DNA from: Harmothoe impar
Taxonomy: Eukaryota > Annelida > Polychaeta > Phyllodocida > Polynoidae
Assembly (NCBI GenBank): GCA_947462335.1
Contig: OX381704.1
Span: 45,202,942-45,266,941, forward strand
Length of the DNA: 64,000 nucleotides
Reading direction: 5' to 3'
Made by a program: the position numbers and the translations under genes
Notes under the pieces: model-generated
The model's database searches: none
The model's input: only the letters and a program-made list of their open reading frames with translations
What the model was told of the DNA's origin: nothing
Shown: positions 1-10,960 of the stretch, piece by piece
Numbering within the stretch: position 1 is the first letter of the stretch
How the letters are laid out: every line of letters starts with the position of its first letter

Positions 1-299
1 AGCCTTACCCAGAACTTCCCCTAGGTCTATTTTACACACTCTAGACATGCTTGGGATTTGGTTGGAACTACTAACACACTTTGGGAGTGCAGTAGTGATA
101 GACAGATGACAGATAAGAACGTCAGAGAAATTGAATCATATCAAATTAAACTCTGGTCTTTACCTCTAACTAATATCTGTATATTTATTTAAACCCGGAA
201 ATATTCATATTAGAATCATATTCTAATAATAACAAGCACCCGCTCAGAATTCTGAGAATTTTTGGCTTATGAGTTAGGTCTATTATCGTATCTACTGAC
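1..299 (-). other. Filamin intron, partial
   Basis: Begins with the GTCAGT donor at 299 on the minus strand and runs off the window. It is AT-rich, and I see no further exon or repeat in it. Confidence 0.85.
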
Positions 300-447
300 C
301 TGGTCCGTAGGCACGGACACGTCCGGCGTTGGTGCGGGGGCGGAGTGGCGCACCGGGCTTGAGCTTGGCATTGGGGTACTGCGACAGGTAAGTCATCATA
401 CTGAGCTCGTCGACTTTAGGATGGATCATATCTTCCGGCCGGATGAG
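300..447 (-). CDS. FLN: Filamin exon: end of CH2 and hinge to rod
   Basis: A 148-nt exon after an acceptor ending TTTCCTCTACCAG, entered in phase 0 and left in phase 1 at CCAG|GTCAGT. It reads [38 protein letters not shown] and [12 protein letters not shown]. The first part is the last helix of CH2 (family form VDE.S.MTYLSQ.P). [10 protein letters not shown] and RAYGPG are the filamin-specific connector to the first immunoglobulin-like repeat, which separates filamin from other tandem-CH proteins such as spectrin or alpha-actinin. The gene continues to the left of position 1 with the rod exons, which are not in the window. A 35-bp stretch of this exon (339-373) has an inverted near-copy in the gene's own intron at 2542-2576. 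Confidence 0.96.
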
Positions 448-1745
448 CTGGTAGAGGAAATTGAAAGGGTCATTTATGTAATTCCCTAAAAATGTTAACA
501 CTGAATTTATACCAATGTTTTCACTATACATTGGTTTGACTAGGATTTGGTAGAGTAACCAAAAGAGAAATACCTTCTGAGCTAACAGTGAATTCACATA
601 TCAAACACACATTTACGGTTGATTCCTACTTAATCTCTGAGCACTACAATCATGGTCAAAAGATAAAAATTAAATGCTGTACTCTTTGACACTGAAAATG
701 GATTAATAACAGTGCAATATACTAAGGTTTATTGTAGGGATTAGTATGTACAAATGTACTGGAGGGGTGGCATGATTTATCCTCATGTGATTAGGTCTAT
801 GACACCCACATACAACTATTAGCCAGCATTCAGGGTACAATCTGTACTATCTACCCCTCCCCTACCTATACCCATTAATGAGTGTATAGTCTGCCTTCAC
901 CCTCTATATTCCCACACCAGGAGCAGACAGACAGAGTTTGCCCTAGTTCCCAATTCCATGTATAGTGCACATACAGATCTCTACCACTAGATCTAGGGGT
1001 GGGGGAGGTGAACATAGCTCATGAATACAGTTGTTTTTTTTCTGGTTTTTTTTTCTGCTTTTCTTTGTATACCATGCATCACTACATACAACGATGTGCA
1101 TATGTAAGACCCATAATGACAGTGACATGCTATATATGCACTTGTTGTAGTTAGAGTGACATTGACAGTTGGCCTGTTTGGTATAAGAGTACAAACATAC
1201 ATTTTTTTCTATTTTTTTTTCTATCATTGCTTAATGTGATGCCACTCCAGTTATTCACTGATATGTCCACTAACTATGAGATAAATCATTTGGGAAAGAC
1301 CTAAAATAGCACTTTTATATAGGACTTAATAGGGACAGATATAACCAACGTTATAGAGAGTATGATAGGGGTGCTGGGTGTTTACACTAGCTGATGTGAG
1401 GGTGAGGAGTGTATTGTTGTATGGGTGGGGGGTGTATGGTTATATGGGTAGGTGTCAGTGCTCATATTATGCTTCCACATTCTTGGGTATTAAATAAACC
1501 TAGAAGAGAAAATATCAGAAAAAGAGAAGGTCATACTCTGAAAAAGAAAGAGAAGATAGTCCAAACCATAGTTTTTCTGAGTGTTTTTCCCAGCGTCGGC
1601 AGACAGAGGATGGGTTATTTAAAGCCTGTCTTGGTCAGCAAGGGTTATGGTCAGTTATCTTTTTTGTTTTGTTGTAATTTTGTCAGTCCATAAACAGGTC
1701 TGAGAATTCTTTTAGATAGTTAGTAGCATCAATAGTTTCACCTAC
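448..1745 (-). other. Filamin intron between the two last CH2 exons
   Basis: Bounded by CAG|GTAGGT at 1745 and CTACCAG at 448. It contains simple T-rich tracts near 1030-1060 and 1201-1220 and purine-rich sequence near 1500-1560. I see no conserved exon or mobile element. Confidence 0.85.
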
Positions 1746-1843
1746 CTGTGGTACATCCAGCCATTGTTCAGCCGCATCCATAGCGTCTTTTGCGTTCTTC
1801 TTGGCTCCCCGTGGATCCCAGTCTTCCCAATCGGGACAGAGAC
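1746..1843 (-). CDS. FLN: Filamin exon: middle of CH2 domain (canonical acceptor)
   Basis: A 98-nt exon entered in phase 1 after a pyrimidine-rich acceptor ending TTCCTCAACAG and left in phase 0 at CAG|GTAGGT. With the split glycine it reads [13 protein letters not shown], then [20 protein letters not shown]: the centre of the second calponin-homology domain, with the filamin signature CPDW.(D/S)W and the helix ending WL.(I/V)PQ. The frame joins exactly to CAPG in exon 4399-4528 and to LIRPEDM in exon 300-447, giving an uninterrupted CH2. Unusually, the reading frame stays open 5' of the acceptor for another 154 codons to an ATG at 2306; that extension is described separately. Length and phases equal those I recall for the vertebrate exon. 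Confidence 0.96.
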
Positions 1844-2306
1844 CTGTTGAGGAACATGGCGAAAACAGATTGTCAGATTCAAATTCTATATCCACTGAGG
1901 TTTGTCTAGGTAAGGAAAACACGAATGGGTCTTGACCAGCAAACCGGCGCCTCGGCTCAGGCGTAAGACTCCGGTGCCGGGTCGGTCGCCGGTCAACAGT
2001 GGCTGATGACTCGGGGAAGTGGTGGAAAAGTTCTTGCTCGGTGACCGAGCGACATCTTGGGGTGGTGCTGTACTCAGACCAGCGCGGACTGACCACCCGC
2101 CGCTCCCCGACAGGCACCAGGCACAGTTCTAACTCTGAGTTCCAGGATGAGCAGCTCGGAACCCGCTCGGAGCAGGCCCCGCGCCCAAGGTCATCATCAG
2201 CAGTGACCGGTTCTAGGGACTTGAACTCGAGGATGTGCTCGAAGTTCCAAGACTCAGAACGTCTCAATTTATGGCCGCCGCGCCGGCCGCTACGTGACCG
2301 GAACAT
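1746..2306 (-). CDS. Candidate alternative first exon of an N-truncated filamin
   Basis: In frame with the CH2 exon 1746-1843, the reading frame remains open upstream of its acceptor to an ATG at 2306-2304 (A at -3), with an in-frame TAA at 2345-2343 just before. The 154 extra residues begin [20 protein letters not shown]. They are rich in Arg, Ser, Pro and acidic residues (for example [16 protein letters not shown]) and look disordered and phosphorylatable; I recognise no domain. The stretch has about 34 CpGs in 370 bp, against very few nearby. No well-placed upstream acceptor of the right phase is obvious (the best is a weak CCCTAG near 2204), so an internal promoter giving a filamin without CH1 and the first half of CH2 is the simplest coding model. 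It could instead be a long 3' splice variant or a non-coding CpG element. N-truncated filamins from internal promoters are known in flies. Inference, not proof. Confidence 0.45.
1940..2306. promoter_or_regulatory. CpG-rich island inside the filamin gene
   Basis: A block of about 370 bp holds roughly 34 CpG dinucleotides and is strongly GC-rich, inside otherwise AT-rich, CpG-poor intron. It coincides with the in-frame extension of exon 1746-1843. In invertebrates such a block usually marks either coding sequence or an unmethylated regulatory region. A weak TATA-like word (TATATC on the minus strand, 2359-2354) lies about 50 bases before the candidate start codon. Confidence 0.5.
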
Positions 2307-2541
2307 AGTCAATGGTGGTCCAGGGAAAAACTTTGAAGGAGGTTAGACCTCTGATATACCAATTCTACAATTTTTGAAGCCCAGTGTGAGGGAAGGAGGG
2401 TTGGATACACTCTCGTGAAATCGTAATGAGAAGGGTTACAGTAGGGGGTTGTCCTACTTTTTAATCCTCCTCAAGGGAGTGGTAATAGCATGGGTAACTT
2501 CCCTCAGTGCCTGTACCCTCCCTACAGGGTATGGCGGGCTA

Positions 2542-2580
2542 CAATGACAAGCTCAAGCCCGGTGAGCCACTCCGCCTCTG
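2542..2580 (+). pseudogene. Inverted fragment copy of the filamin hinge exon
   Basis: On the plus strand, 2542-2576 matches the coding strand of exon 300-447 (positions 373 down to 339) at 33 of 35 bases; extending to 2580 gives 35 of 39. Both core differences are C to A and change Ala codons to Asp and Glu. Read on the plus strand the copy sits in a 16-codon frame, MAGYNDKLKPGEPLRL, with a stop, preceded by an acceptor-like CCTCCCTACAG. It is inverted relative to the gene, so the filamin pre-mRNA carries both strands of this sequence. Origin by a small inverted duplication or templated repair is an inference. Confidence 0.7.
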
Positions 2581-4398
2581 AGTGATACTCTTATTTCTAA
2601 ACATGCTGGTGGTAGTAAGGCATACTGCTCCCCTGGGATGTTCTCATTCCAACTTCCTCAGCATGTAAGCTCCAGAGTAGGCCATACAGGGAGAGGGGCC
2701 ACCACAGTAACGGTCCAAGGGGATGTTACAATACAGCCACAAATGTACACTAAAGGGATGTTATAAATCCAGAAGTAAGAGCACTGCTATGACACAGCAC
2801 TGTTAATGGTGGGGAGGTGCCCCACCCTACATCACCCCAGTATGGTGTCAGGGGGTGGTAGCCATGGTGTATGCTGCACAAGTCCCTGCATATGGTGTCT
2901 ACAGGGATAGACAGTATGGATGAGGTGACACCCACTCACTCACTCACTCAGCCCCACATCAGCAGTATGGATATGACATCTCCATGATCCAGCCCCCAGT
3001 GTGCTGTGTGTAGTGTACTGTATGTAGCCCGGAGGTTGGGTCAATGCTATCACAGAGTCCCAACACCAGGCCTATACCACTGTAGTACTGACTGATGGTA
3101 GTACCCCACCCCACCACCCCCTGCCCTAGTACCACAGTACGAGTGGCATTGAGCTGTTGTGAGCTACTCAGACATGTATACAATACGTGTGTACACATAC
3201 CAGGGTTAAAAAGGGACCGACCACAGCAACTGCTCAAATTTGTATATTATGTATTTAGAACGTTATATAAGTTTGACATTGTCTTAATATTGAACAACTC
3301 CAATAACGATTGGGACAAATATTACAATATGAATAGGAATCAGCAGACATGTTGATAAAACAAAGGCGAAACCGGTAGGGTATTGTTCTTTTTATGTAAG
3401 TACATAGATGCAAGAACATAGTACAACATAGGCATAACACCGTATGAGATAAGATGGAAATCCCAAAAATTCTAAACAGCCAAGTGCTAACTTCAAAACA
3501 TGTCTCTAGTTACCAATAGGGTCTAAATGTCAAGTCAGTGAGGTCACCAACAGTAAGAATATTGTACACTCCAAGCATACGTCAGGTTACCATGTTAAGG
3601 GTGGTAATCAGTGACATTAAACTCTGCTTGGTCTGTGGAACTTTATTGAAATGAAAATATGTTTCAGGTTACATGGTTACAACTATAAGATTGCCAATGA
3701 TTACTTTTTTTAATTGAGCAAAGGAATGAGGTCAGAAGGATGTATGGCAGTGTTGCCATAGCCTAAAATTTAGAAGGTGGCTCAGGGACATAGTTATAAA
3801 TGTATACACGAATCTAGCTGAGGTCAAGGAACTTGCTGAGCTTAATATCCCCATCATATGTAGGGTTGATTCACCATGAGTCGGACACATATCCTGAGTC
3901 GAACACTGAGATGTCTAATTATTCATGTACCAGCAGCTTCGCTGCAGGCGATAGGCCTACTAAGTGTGAACATTTGGTACCTTGGGGTGTACCGTGAGAA
4001 GAACAACATGGCGCTGGGCGGGAACGTAACTATCGACCAGGACCCAACAAAATCGCCTAGGGTGAACTGCATCATGGGAGCCGTATCGATATTAATGTGG
4101 TCCTAAAGATAAGTCTTCTATTGGTGATTTATGGTAAAAAATGACAATCAAACTTTACTGTTATTCACAAATTTATAAGAACTGCTTGAATAAGCACAAA
4201 TGCAAGTGTCTGTCTCAAGGTATGTGTCCGCCTCAAGGGGAATTTACCCTAGTAGAATACTAGCTGTGTAACCGACAAAGACTACTTTACATTTTAAATT
4301 GGGTAAATATAGGAAACTTTTTTTAAATGATACCAGGGTAACCAGTCCCTGGAAGTAAGATTTTCTCAAAAATGTAGGAAAACACTGCTGCCACCTAC

Positions 4399-4528
4399 CG
4401 GGAGCACAGGCATCGACGAGTGCGCCGATGGCCTGTCCATCGTTCCAGTCGGTAGTGAAGTTGTTGATCGGCTTGTCCGGAACCTTGTTCTGCACCCATT
4501 GCAGTAGTCTCTGCTTCGGGGTGCGGTC
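4399..4528 (-). CDS. FLN: Filamin exon: first half of CH2 domain
   Basis: Follows exon 7416-7534. The acceptor ends TTTCTGCCCACAG and the donor is CCCG|GTAGGT; the exon enters in phase 0 and exits in phase 1. Its 43 codons begin [17 protein letters not shown] and continue through [20 protein letters not shown] to CAP. This is the N-terminal half of the second calponin-homology domain, including the conserved TPKQRLL...W, the DW.DG turn and the ALVD.CAPG segment. The split glycine codon after CAP is completed by exon 1746-1843. In filamins CH2 strengthens actin binding by CH1. Exons 7416-7534 and 4399-4528 together are 249 nt, which I recall as the size of the single corresponding human exon; if so, the intron 4529-7415 is an added one. 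The sequence shows no frame break. Confidence 0.96.
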
Positions 4529-5959
4529 CTGTGGGCAGAAATTAAAATAATTGTATTTAAATTTCATGAAATTTATTTAACATATTATCATAATCAGATA
4601 TAGGTGCAGTGTTGGCATTTCTGGTGATATTAGCTTTAATATGGCTGCCTCCCGCTTGCCGGTTCTGCTAAGCATAGGCCTAGTTGGTTTGTTACTTGGT
4701 ACTATGAGGTCCTCTGGAACCGTTGTATTCTACATTGTAAGGCAGCATCTATAGTCAAAAGCACCGTATACTCTATAGTCGTCATGCACATTATCGATGT
4801 TCTGTCTCTGGATAACAGACCTTTTTTTCCAGAAATGTTATATTAATGTTGTTATAACTACTCCGATTTCTATTTTGAAGCATACTAAAGTAACAAATTA
4901 AAAAATCAAAATGCGTAGCAGTATTTTACAGCTTGGCTGTCGCTGAATAGCCACACAGTATGATCTAAATGTTAACACATCAAACCTTTAATCTTCACTT
5001 TATTATAAATGAATAGCCACACTTTCTCATGTCATAATTAGGTGCAATTATGATCATGTCTCTGAAAAGCCCCATTACTTAACTGTGCCCACTACAACCG
5101 TCCCTTAAGTAATTGCACTGTTATCTAAGACTTGTTTCTTTCTAAACCGAAGTATTGCCAAAATATGTCAAGACATGAGATATGTATATATATCATTCTT
5201 TTCTTATTCCTTGCAGTTATCCCCTTTGCTATAGATACTTTTCTTATGTGTTATTACGCTTATAACAATCTTCTTCAGCAAGTATAGTAGTCTTTATTAT
5301 TCCTTCACAATGAATCAACCAGGTGTTTTCTTGTCATTAAAAAAAACTTATCCACTGACAATAATTCTAGTGTTTTAGCATAAAATCCTTGCACACCATT
5401 TCCCGCTTTTCTCTACAGAATAATGTCTAGGTTATTCAGTGTACTTCTAAATGTTACATTTGCTTCTCAAATTAAACACCAGACAAATGCATCTAATATT
5501 CTAGCTGATAAGACACAAAACCATCTAAACGATACGTTAGGCTTTTGCTTTTCACATGAACCAAACAATTTGTGCAATACACACATTGAGACGTTCTAAT
5601 TCTTGTAAAATCGATTATACGGAGACACCACTCCATAGAATAGGACGTATTTCGATGTTTGTCAATACGAGGAAATCAATATATTGGAATTCCTACGGTA
5701 AGTAGGCAAAGTGGCATCTCTTATTGTATGCTATTCTTATGTTGTGTGGACTTGTACAGGGACAGCACCAGCCTTAGTAGTAACACAAAGTAGCAATAAC
5801 ACGGGGGGTGCGCTAGTGCTAGACTAGATCTCATTAAATAATAGTGATTATCATCTAAAGAATAGGTTATCTACACACTCTTATCAACTAGTGAAGATGA
5901 AGCTTTACCTCCTGTTGACTGATCTTTCTCGCAGGGTCAACAATCCCTGAGACACCCTG

Positions 5960-5973
5960 GTAACCATGGCAAC
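5960..5973. promoter_or_regulatory. RFX-type X-box
   Basis: GTAACCATGGCAAC fits the imperfect-palindrome X-box consensus (GTNRCC, short spacer, RGYAAC) bound by RFX factors. It lies in an intron of the filamin gene. Function is unproven; a 14-bp motif can occur by chance. Confidence 0.3.
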
Positions 5974-7055
5974 AGTGTAGTAGTAATACATGCTAGTATC
6001 AATGGTTGCTACGCAAACTGCTAATCCTACGAGCTAACAATCATATTCACAGGCCAGATAGGTAGGAAAGGAGAAATATATGATGGAGAAGAACAGAAGA
6101 AATGGAGACAGATTTCAAAAGGGTTTACCCTCGTGATCTAATTAGGAGGGTATCATGATTTAGAGGCAGTCTTGTGGGGTATTTTGTTTTTGTTTTTTTG
6201 TTTAAAGAAATGTCATTTCCCATGCTGAATTGGGTCGTATGCTTTGAATAATCATGCCACATACGTGTTTTTATTGCCTTATGCGGCCTTAGTTACTAAT
6301 GCCAATGAGGACATTCAGTGTTGTGGGGGGTGATGTTCCCTCAATGATTACCTTGGCAACCCGTGCCTGCAGCGGTTAGTGTTCATGGGAACAGAGGAAT
6401 GGTGGTTAGAAAAAGCAGCTCTATCAGAAGTTATACAAGTAGGTCATTTGGTGAAAAAGTGTGATTGAAGTTGAAAAACTGGAAATACTCTTTACCGGCT
6501 TCTTGTTCTGAGGAGAAACACGATTTAAATGATATTATGGTGTTTAGGATAATGGGGTTGTGTAGGTTGGCAACATGCATGTTTATATGGGAGCCTATAG
6601 TGGTTACCTCTCCCTATAAACTAAAACTTGTTCTAAATCCAGCCAATACAGTGTATTTTGGTAGGTACATGTACAACAGTCAGTGATTAAAGCTCAAACC
6701 TACAGAGATGATTAGAACAACCTTAGATGTCTCTAAGGTATGGATATTAAGTGAACTATACTGGTCTAAATGACATTTAAATATTAATTTCTATTATTGG
6801 GTTCAATCACCAACATTTAAACAAACGTTCATGCAATACTGAGCCTTTTTAGACTCCCATCAGTAATTTAAATCCAGTCACATATCAGGATAAACATGAG
6901 GTTCACAATTTAGTACAAATGCCCAACAAAACACAGGGCCAACAAATACAAAATTAAATACTGGTAATTACTACGACAAAATGTACGTAGGTAGGTCTAA
7001 CTCAGAAATGGCGGGGTTTCAGCATGATTCAAACACTTTAGGCCGCATGAAAGGC

Positions 7056-7335
7056 GTGTTTCAGGTTACATGACTCGTCTACCCAATACCCATTTAATAA
7101 TAAAGTTTCAATGTGTTTCTGTGAGAACAATTTCAATTGATGTTCAAATATAGGAGATGATCTGAGGCTTTGTTAGTTAAACTGAAGGTCCCAAAATTCT
7201 CTTTAATACCAGGACTTCAAACGCAGTAGGAGTCCATAAGACACGAATGGAAAGTTTTTGATCGAAAATATAGGGGCTAACCAGACAAATTCTAACCAGT
7301 AAAATTTTCTGAGTAACCCTTGTAACCTGAAACAC
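7056..7335. mobile_element. Candidate 280-bp MITE next to filamin exon
   Basis: The ends are inverted copies of GTGTTTCAGGTTACA (7056-7070 and 7321-7335, 15 of 15). The inside is AT-rich and non-coding. Related words occur at 3661 and near 20406, which suggests a dispersed family. No clear target duplication was found, so the boundaries are provisional. Confidence 0.4.
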
Positions 7336-7415
7336 ACATTTTCAATTCCTTTTTTTGGTGGGGTATCAACATTCTCCCCATGTGAGCAGCTCATGATGCT
7401 GGTTGGGTAACTCAC

Positions 7416-7534
7416 CTTCTGTGTTGGCTCGTCTTCCTCCTCCCACATGGGCATGGAGATAGAGTAGTGCAGGATGAGCGTCCATATTAAACCCAGGATC
7501 AGCTTCAACTTAGCGTCTACGATGTCTGTACTGT
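7416..7534 (-). CDS. FLN: Filamin exon: end of CH1 and CH1-CH2 linker
   Basis: Internal exon of a filamin, the actin-crosslinking protein. It enters in phase 1 after an acceptor ending TTACAG and leaves in phase 0 at a strong AAG|GTGAGT donor. Its 39 complete codons read [10 protein letters not shown], then [16 protein letters not shown], the last helix of the first calponin-homology domain and nearly invariant in filamins, then [13 protein letters not shown], the acidic linker to CH2. In the folded protein this is the C-terminal part of the first half of the N-terminal actin-binding domain. The phase-1 entry just after the aspartate of the usual 'SIDSKAIVDG' stretch matches, from memory, the boundary of the first coding exon in human FLNA, so the start codon and the rest of CH1 should lie upstream, outside this window. 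Family identity is very secure. Which paralogue this is cannot be told. Confidence 0.95.
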
Positions 7535-9304
7535 CTGTAAGGAGACGAGAACACAGGGTTTGAGTGATTTTTGCATATTATTTGTAAATATCAAGTAGCT
7601 TTTGAACCAATATCATCTAACATAAGTTAATCATAGCATAGAGGCCTGGTTATTTGCTTATAATTACTTGGAGTTATTCGATGTCATAGACACAAAAGTA
7701 GAGTGGTCTTTCATTTTTATTATCACTTTACTATTAGTATTTACCCTTGAGATCGATATCGTCTTAAAGGCTGTATTTAATGAGATCAAAGGGATTCTGA
7801 ATCCCTACAAAACGCACTGCACTTTTACAGAGTTCTCAACAGACTGCTGCACCAGTAGTACGTGCATTTAACACCAGGCGGCGGCTGTGTGCCGTTGAGT
7901 AACTCCAACTTTTCACTGTGCACCAGATCCTGTCCCACACCACCACTAGAACCACTGACATCTATGGCACAGACATGTACTTTGAAACATGCATACGGCT
8001 TTACTCACACTAAAGTCAGCTAATACAAATATACATGGGCATGCAACGCCGAGAGGAAAGTGAGTGGGTGCAACCGTGGCGCCAGTCATGAGGCTTATCT
8101 GTCCCAGGGTAGACAGTTCTCCAGAGCTACTGGGCTAGAACTCATTAATGATACTACACTGACTAGCTGAGCGTATAACATGTAATGATTTAGTGCAGAA
8201 TCTGACGATATTAGCCAATTGATAGCTATGACAGTTCACCTACGACGTGACCAATTTGCATAATTATCACGATGATGATGACGCCATATACATAATAGAC
8301 TTTAGGTATAATATAGTATGTATTTGCTGTTATATTTCTACATACTTGTTTGGTATGACCCCGGGGGTACGATATCCATTATTGGGTGACTTATCTCAGT
8401 CGTGCGACAGTTGCTTACGGGTTGGAGACAGCATAAGAACGACCATTGATTGGTCTAGACATGATCATAATGACCCTTGATCATTGTTTCGGTAATGTAC
8501 AACATTATCTGTTGTGGCACTCAACAGCCAATTAAGGGCCTATCATCAAAGACTCATCATATGCCACTGTGAGTGCGGACGTTATATGTGTTGGTTCTAT
8601 CAACCTTATGTTCCACTAAGTTAAAAGACGTCTGCGTGTTCATATCTAGACCGTATGTTGTCCAATAATGCACTAATGCATCTGACAGACGACAGTCTTG
8701 CCGTGAACAAAATACCAGTTTTTGCTCATTCTCTAAGTAAATCATTGCCATTTTTTGGGCCTATTTGCCATATATTCTCACAAGACATTTCTTCTTAGAC
8801 TTCTAGAAGTAGTTGTCAATCCCAGGTCTAGCTAGACACCACTGAGTCAACCTCTTACCCCTGTACTCGTTGTATGGCCTACCTAAATACCTGTAGTTAT
8901 AATAAATACACGACCTTATCAATCATACAGAAATAACAGCTGACTTATTATCTTATCTGTGTCACCCAGGGACACGTCCAGGGCCACCCTTACTCCTCAG
9001 CCTCAAGTGGGCTGCTGTTATCTCTCCCTGATGTCCTCCACACCTCTCACATGCTACCCTTTACACCTCTCATCGTCCTACTTGTGGTCAGGTCGTGGAC
9101 GTGTGGGCTTTATGGTGCAGGCATGTCTATAACATGATTAATACATCATGACTGTGTTTAATCACCTCACACCTATTAGGTCTACATCGATGCATTGCCG
9201 CCCATTGGTTTATGGTGTAGATAGACGGCATGGTGTTGATCTGTGCCAGGTTATGATGGTGTCATGATTATATTGTGTTGTCTGTCACTTTGTTGAGGAT
9301 CCAA

Positions 9305-10615
9305 TTAAAGACCACATCAAGGGGTTTCTAAATGACAATTTCGCTATTGTACACAGGTACTTATGTATATTAACTGACTTCTTATTTGAAAATAAACTCC
9401 CGCAGAGCTATTTTTATTAATGTATTACTTGGTTAAGTTGGGGCCTTCTCCAGTGACTCTCAGGCCCGAAATATCAGTGATTGTGCTGTCCCCAGTGAGA
9501 AGCATATGAACTACAGTCCCAATACCCAATGCTACTGCATATTGGGTGACAACCAACCCATTGGGGAGGTCACCCCCTATACTTTCTATGGAAAATAGAT
9601 GCATATGTGAACATCACCTCAAATTTGGTACCCTTATTTCAAGAGGTAAATCGGCAAACTAGCACTAATTTCATGGAAAATACCTCTCAATTCTTTTCCT
9701 ATAGGGCCCAAGGATGTACCCTTTCCCTTGAAATTGTGTTTACACATGCTATTCAAAGCTGTGGGAGTGCCCCCCCCCCCTAGGCTCTTGCAGTGGTCAG
9801 TCCGTCTCTAGGACCTACCTGCAACTGGGGTAGGATCAGTACGGCCCACTCTATGTGTGTGTGTGGGGGGGGGGGGGGGGGGGGAGAGGAGGGTAAGAAA
9901 GAGGTAATCAAATGGAATACTACTGGCCCAGGCCAGGGTAGGGTCAGAATATAATTGTACCTGTGACTGGGGAGGAGGGCCTGGTCGCTGTGCCTAATAG
10001 TTCTGCTACGTCCCAGTGTGGGCAAACAAAGGTGACACGTGCTTAGGTAATCTCACCATGATAGCCACACACCAGGGTCATTAGATTAAAACCGATTTTT
10101 AATTGTTCCTGACTAACTATGATACACAGCCTTTATTATACAACATATATTCTAAATGTATGTATCCATTTGTACCTCATGAAACATGTATGGCTATTTA
10201 TATTCATATTTAAACTGGTTGATTTTGAGTTACCCTACCTGGTGGTCATGGTCTAGTGGCCTGTTTGCCCACCACACCTCCCATATAAATAGAAACAATC
10301 AAGTATATGTACCCCGGTAACTCGACCTATTATACCTCCCCCTCTGCTACCTGCGCATGCACTACTATAACTTTCCTTAGCAACAGTGTCATGGATCAGT
10401 GTACATTACCATTCACTGTAATGCCCCCTTGTGAGAAATGGGGAAAGCACACATCTTTCAATTCAATATTTTGAGAGGTTTGCTAGTTTTGTTGAAATAC
10501 CACTTTATTTGTATATTCATGCAATGTCATTTAAAGAATGATTTATAAAACTATGATTGCAGTTACGTTTTCTGACTTCATTATTTTCTTCAAAACCTCC
10601 GGATATGGTCTTTAA
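9305..10615 (+). mobile_element. TTAA-flanked 1.3-kb DNA element, copy 1
   Basis: Starts TTAA-AGACCACATC and ends GATATGGTCT-TTAA: short inverted termini (AGACCAYATC) inside TTAA duplications. No transposase is encoded, so it is non-autonomous. Its sequence recurs inverted at 13069-14371. The lengths differ by 8 bp, which three simple tracts account for (C11 versus G10, G20 versus C15, and a TG run two bases longer). In the long stretches compared I saw no other difference, which implies recent movement or conversion. TTAA targets recall piggyBac-type elements; the family is not identified. Confidence 0.8.
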
Positions 10616-10849
10616 TGACTCCATGCCCGGGCCCTATACTGCTGCTGAATTGATATATAGGCAGAATGGGTCACTGAACGTTATATCAGATATGGATAGG
10701 ATTCTCACTAGCAAGTGATGATGCCAGTTGTATTGTTTGTTCTGCACCCATTGCGGATACGGATATAGAGCTATGCATTTTACATTCACGACCGTATTCA
10801 TAATTCTATGTTCAATCAACAATCTCGTTATGCGGTGTACTCTATTAAG

Positions 10850-10956
10850 CAAAAACATAACGAGTGAGCATATCCCTGCCGTATGCCTACGCGTGGCCCT
10901 TCATAAGGGCCACAAGTAGGCATACATGCAGGGATTTGCTCACGAGTTGTGTTTTT
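10850..10956. repeat. 107-nt long hairpin
   Basis: Two arms of about 50 bases pair around the loop in TGGCCCTT-CAT-AAGGGCCA. The blocks GTGAGCA, ATCCCTGC, TATGCCTAC and TGGCCCTT each find their complement in order, interrupted by small bulges, and the outer AAAAACA pairs with TGTTTTT. The stem is too long and the loop too small for a typical animal microRNA precursor, so a foldback MITE is more likely. It lies 5 bp from the MITE at 10961. Confidence 0.75.
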
Positions 10957-10960
10957 GATT

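Larger units (their letters stand above)
1844..4398 (-). other. Filamin intron holding the CpG island and an exon copy
   Basis: Intron of 2.55 kb between exons 4399-4528 and 1746-1843. It holds the CpG-rich open frame (1844-2306), an inverted fragment of exon 300-447 (2542-2576) and a short (CACT)n run (2932-2949). The rest, 2600-4398, shows nothing I can name; short open frames there lack codon bias and homology. Confidence 0.8.
4529..7415 (-). other. Filamin intron between linker and CH2 exons
   Basis: Intron of 2.89 kb with canonical ends (AAG|GTGAGT and CCCACAG). It is AT-rich. It contains a palindromic RFX-type X-box at 5960-5973 and a candidate MITE at 7056-7335 close to the upstream exon. 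The remainder shows no exon or named repeat. Confidence 0.8.

Noticed and set aside
1999..2346. 115-codon plus-strand frame over the CpG island
   Set aside because: Shadow of the minus-strand frame that is continuous with the filamin exon; no plus-strand homology.
10850..10956. microRNA precursor
   Set aside because: Stem of about 50 bp with a three-base loop fits a foldback element better than an animal pre-miRNA.
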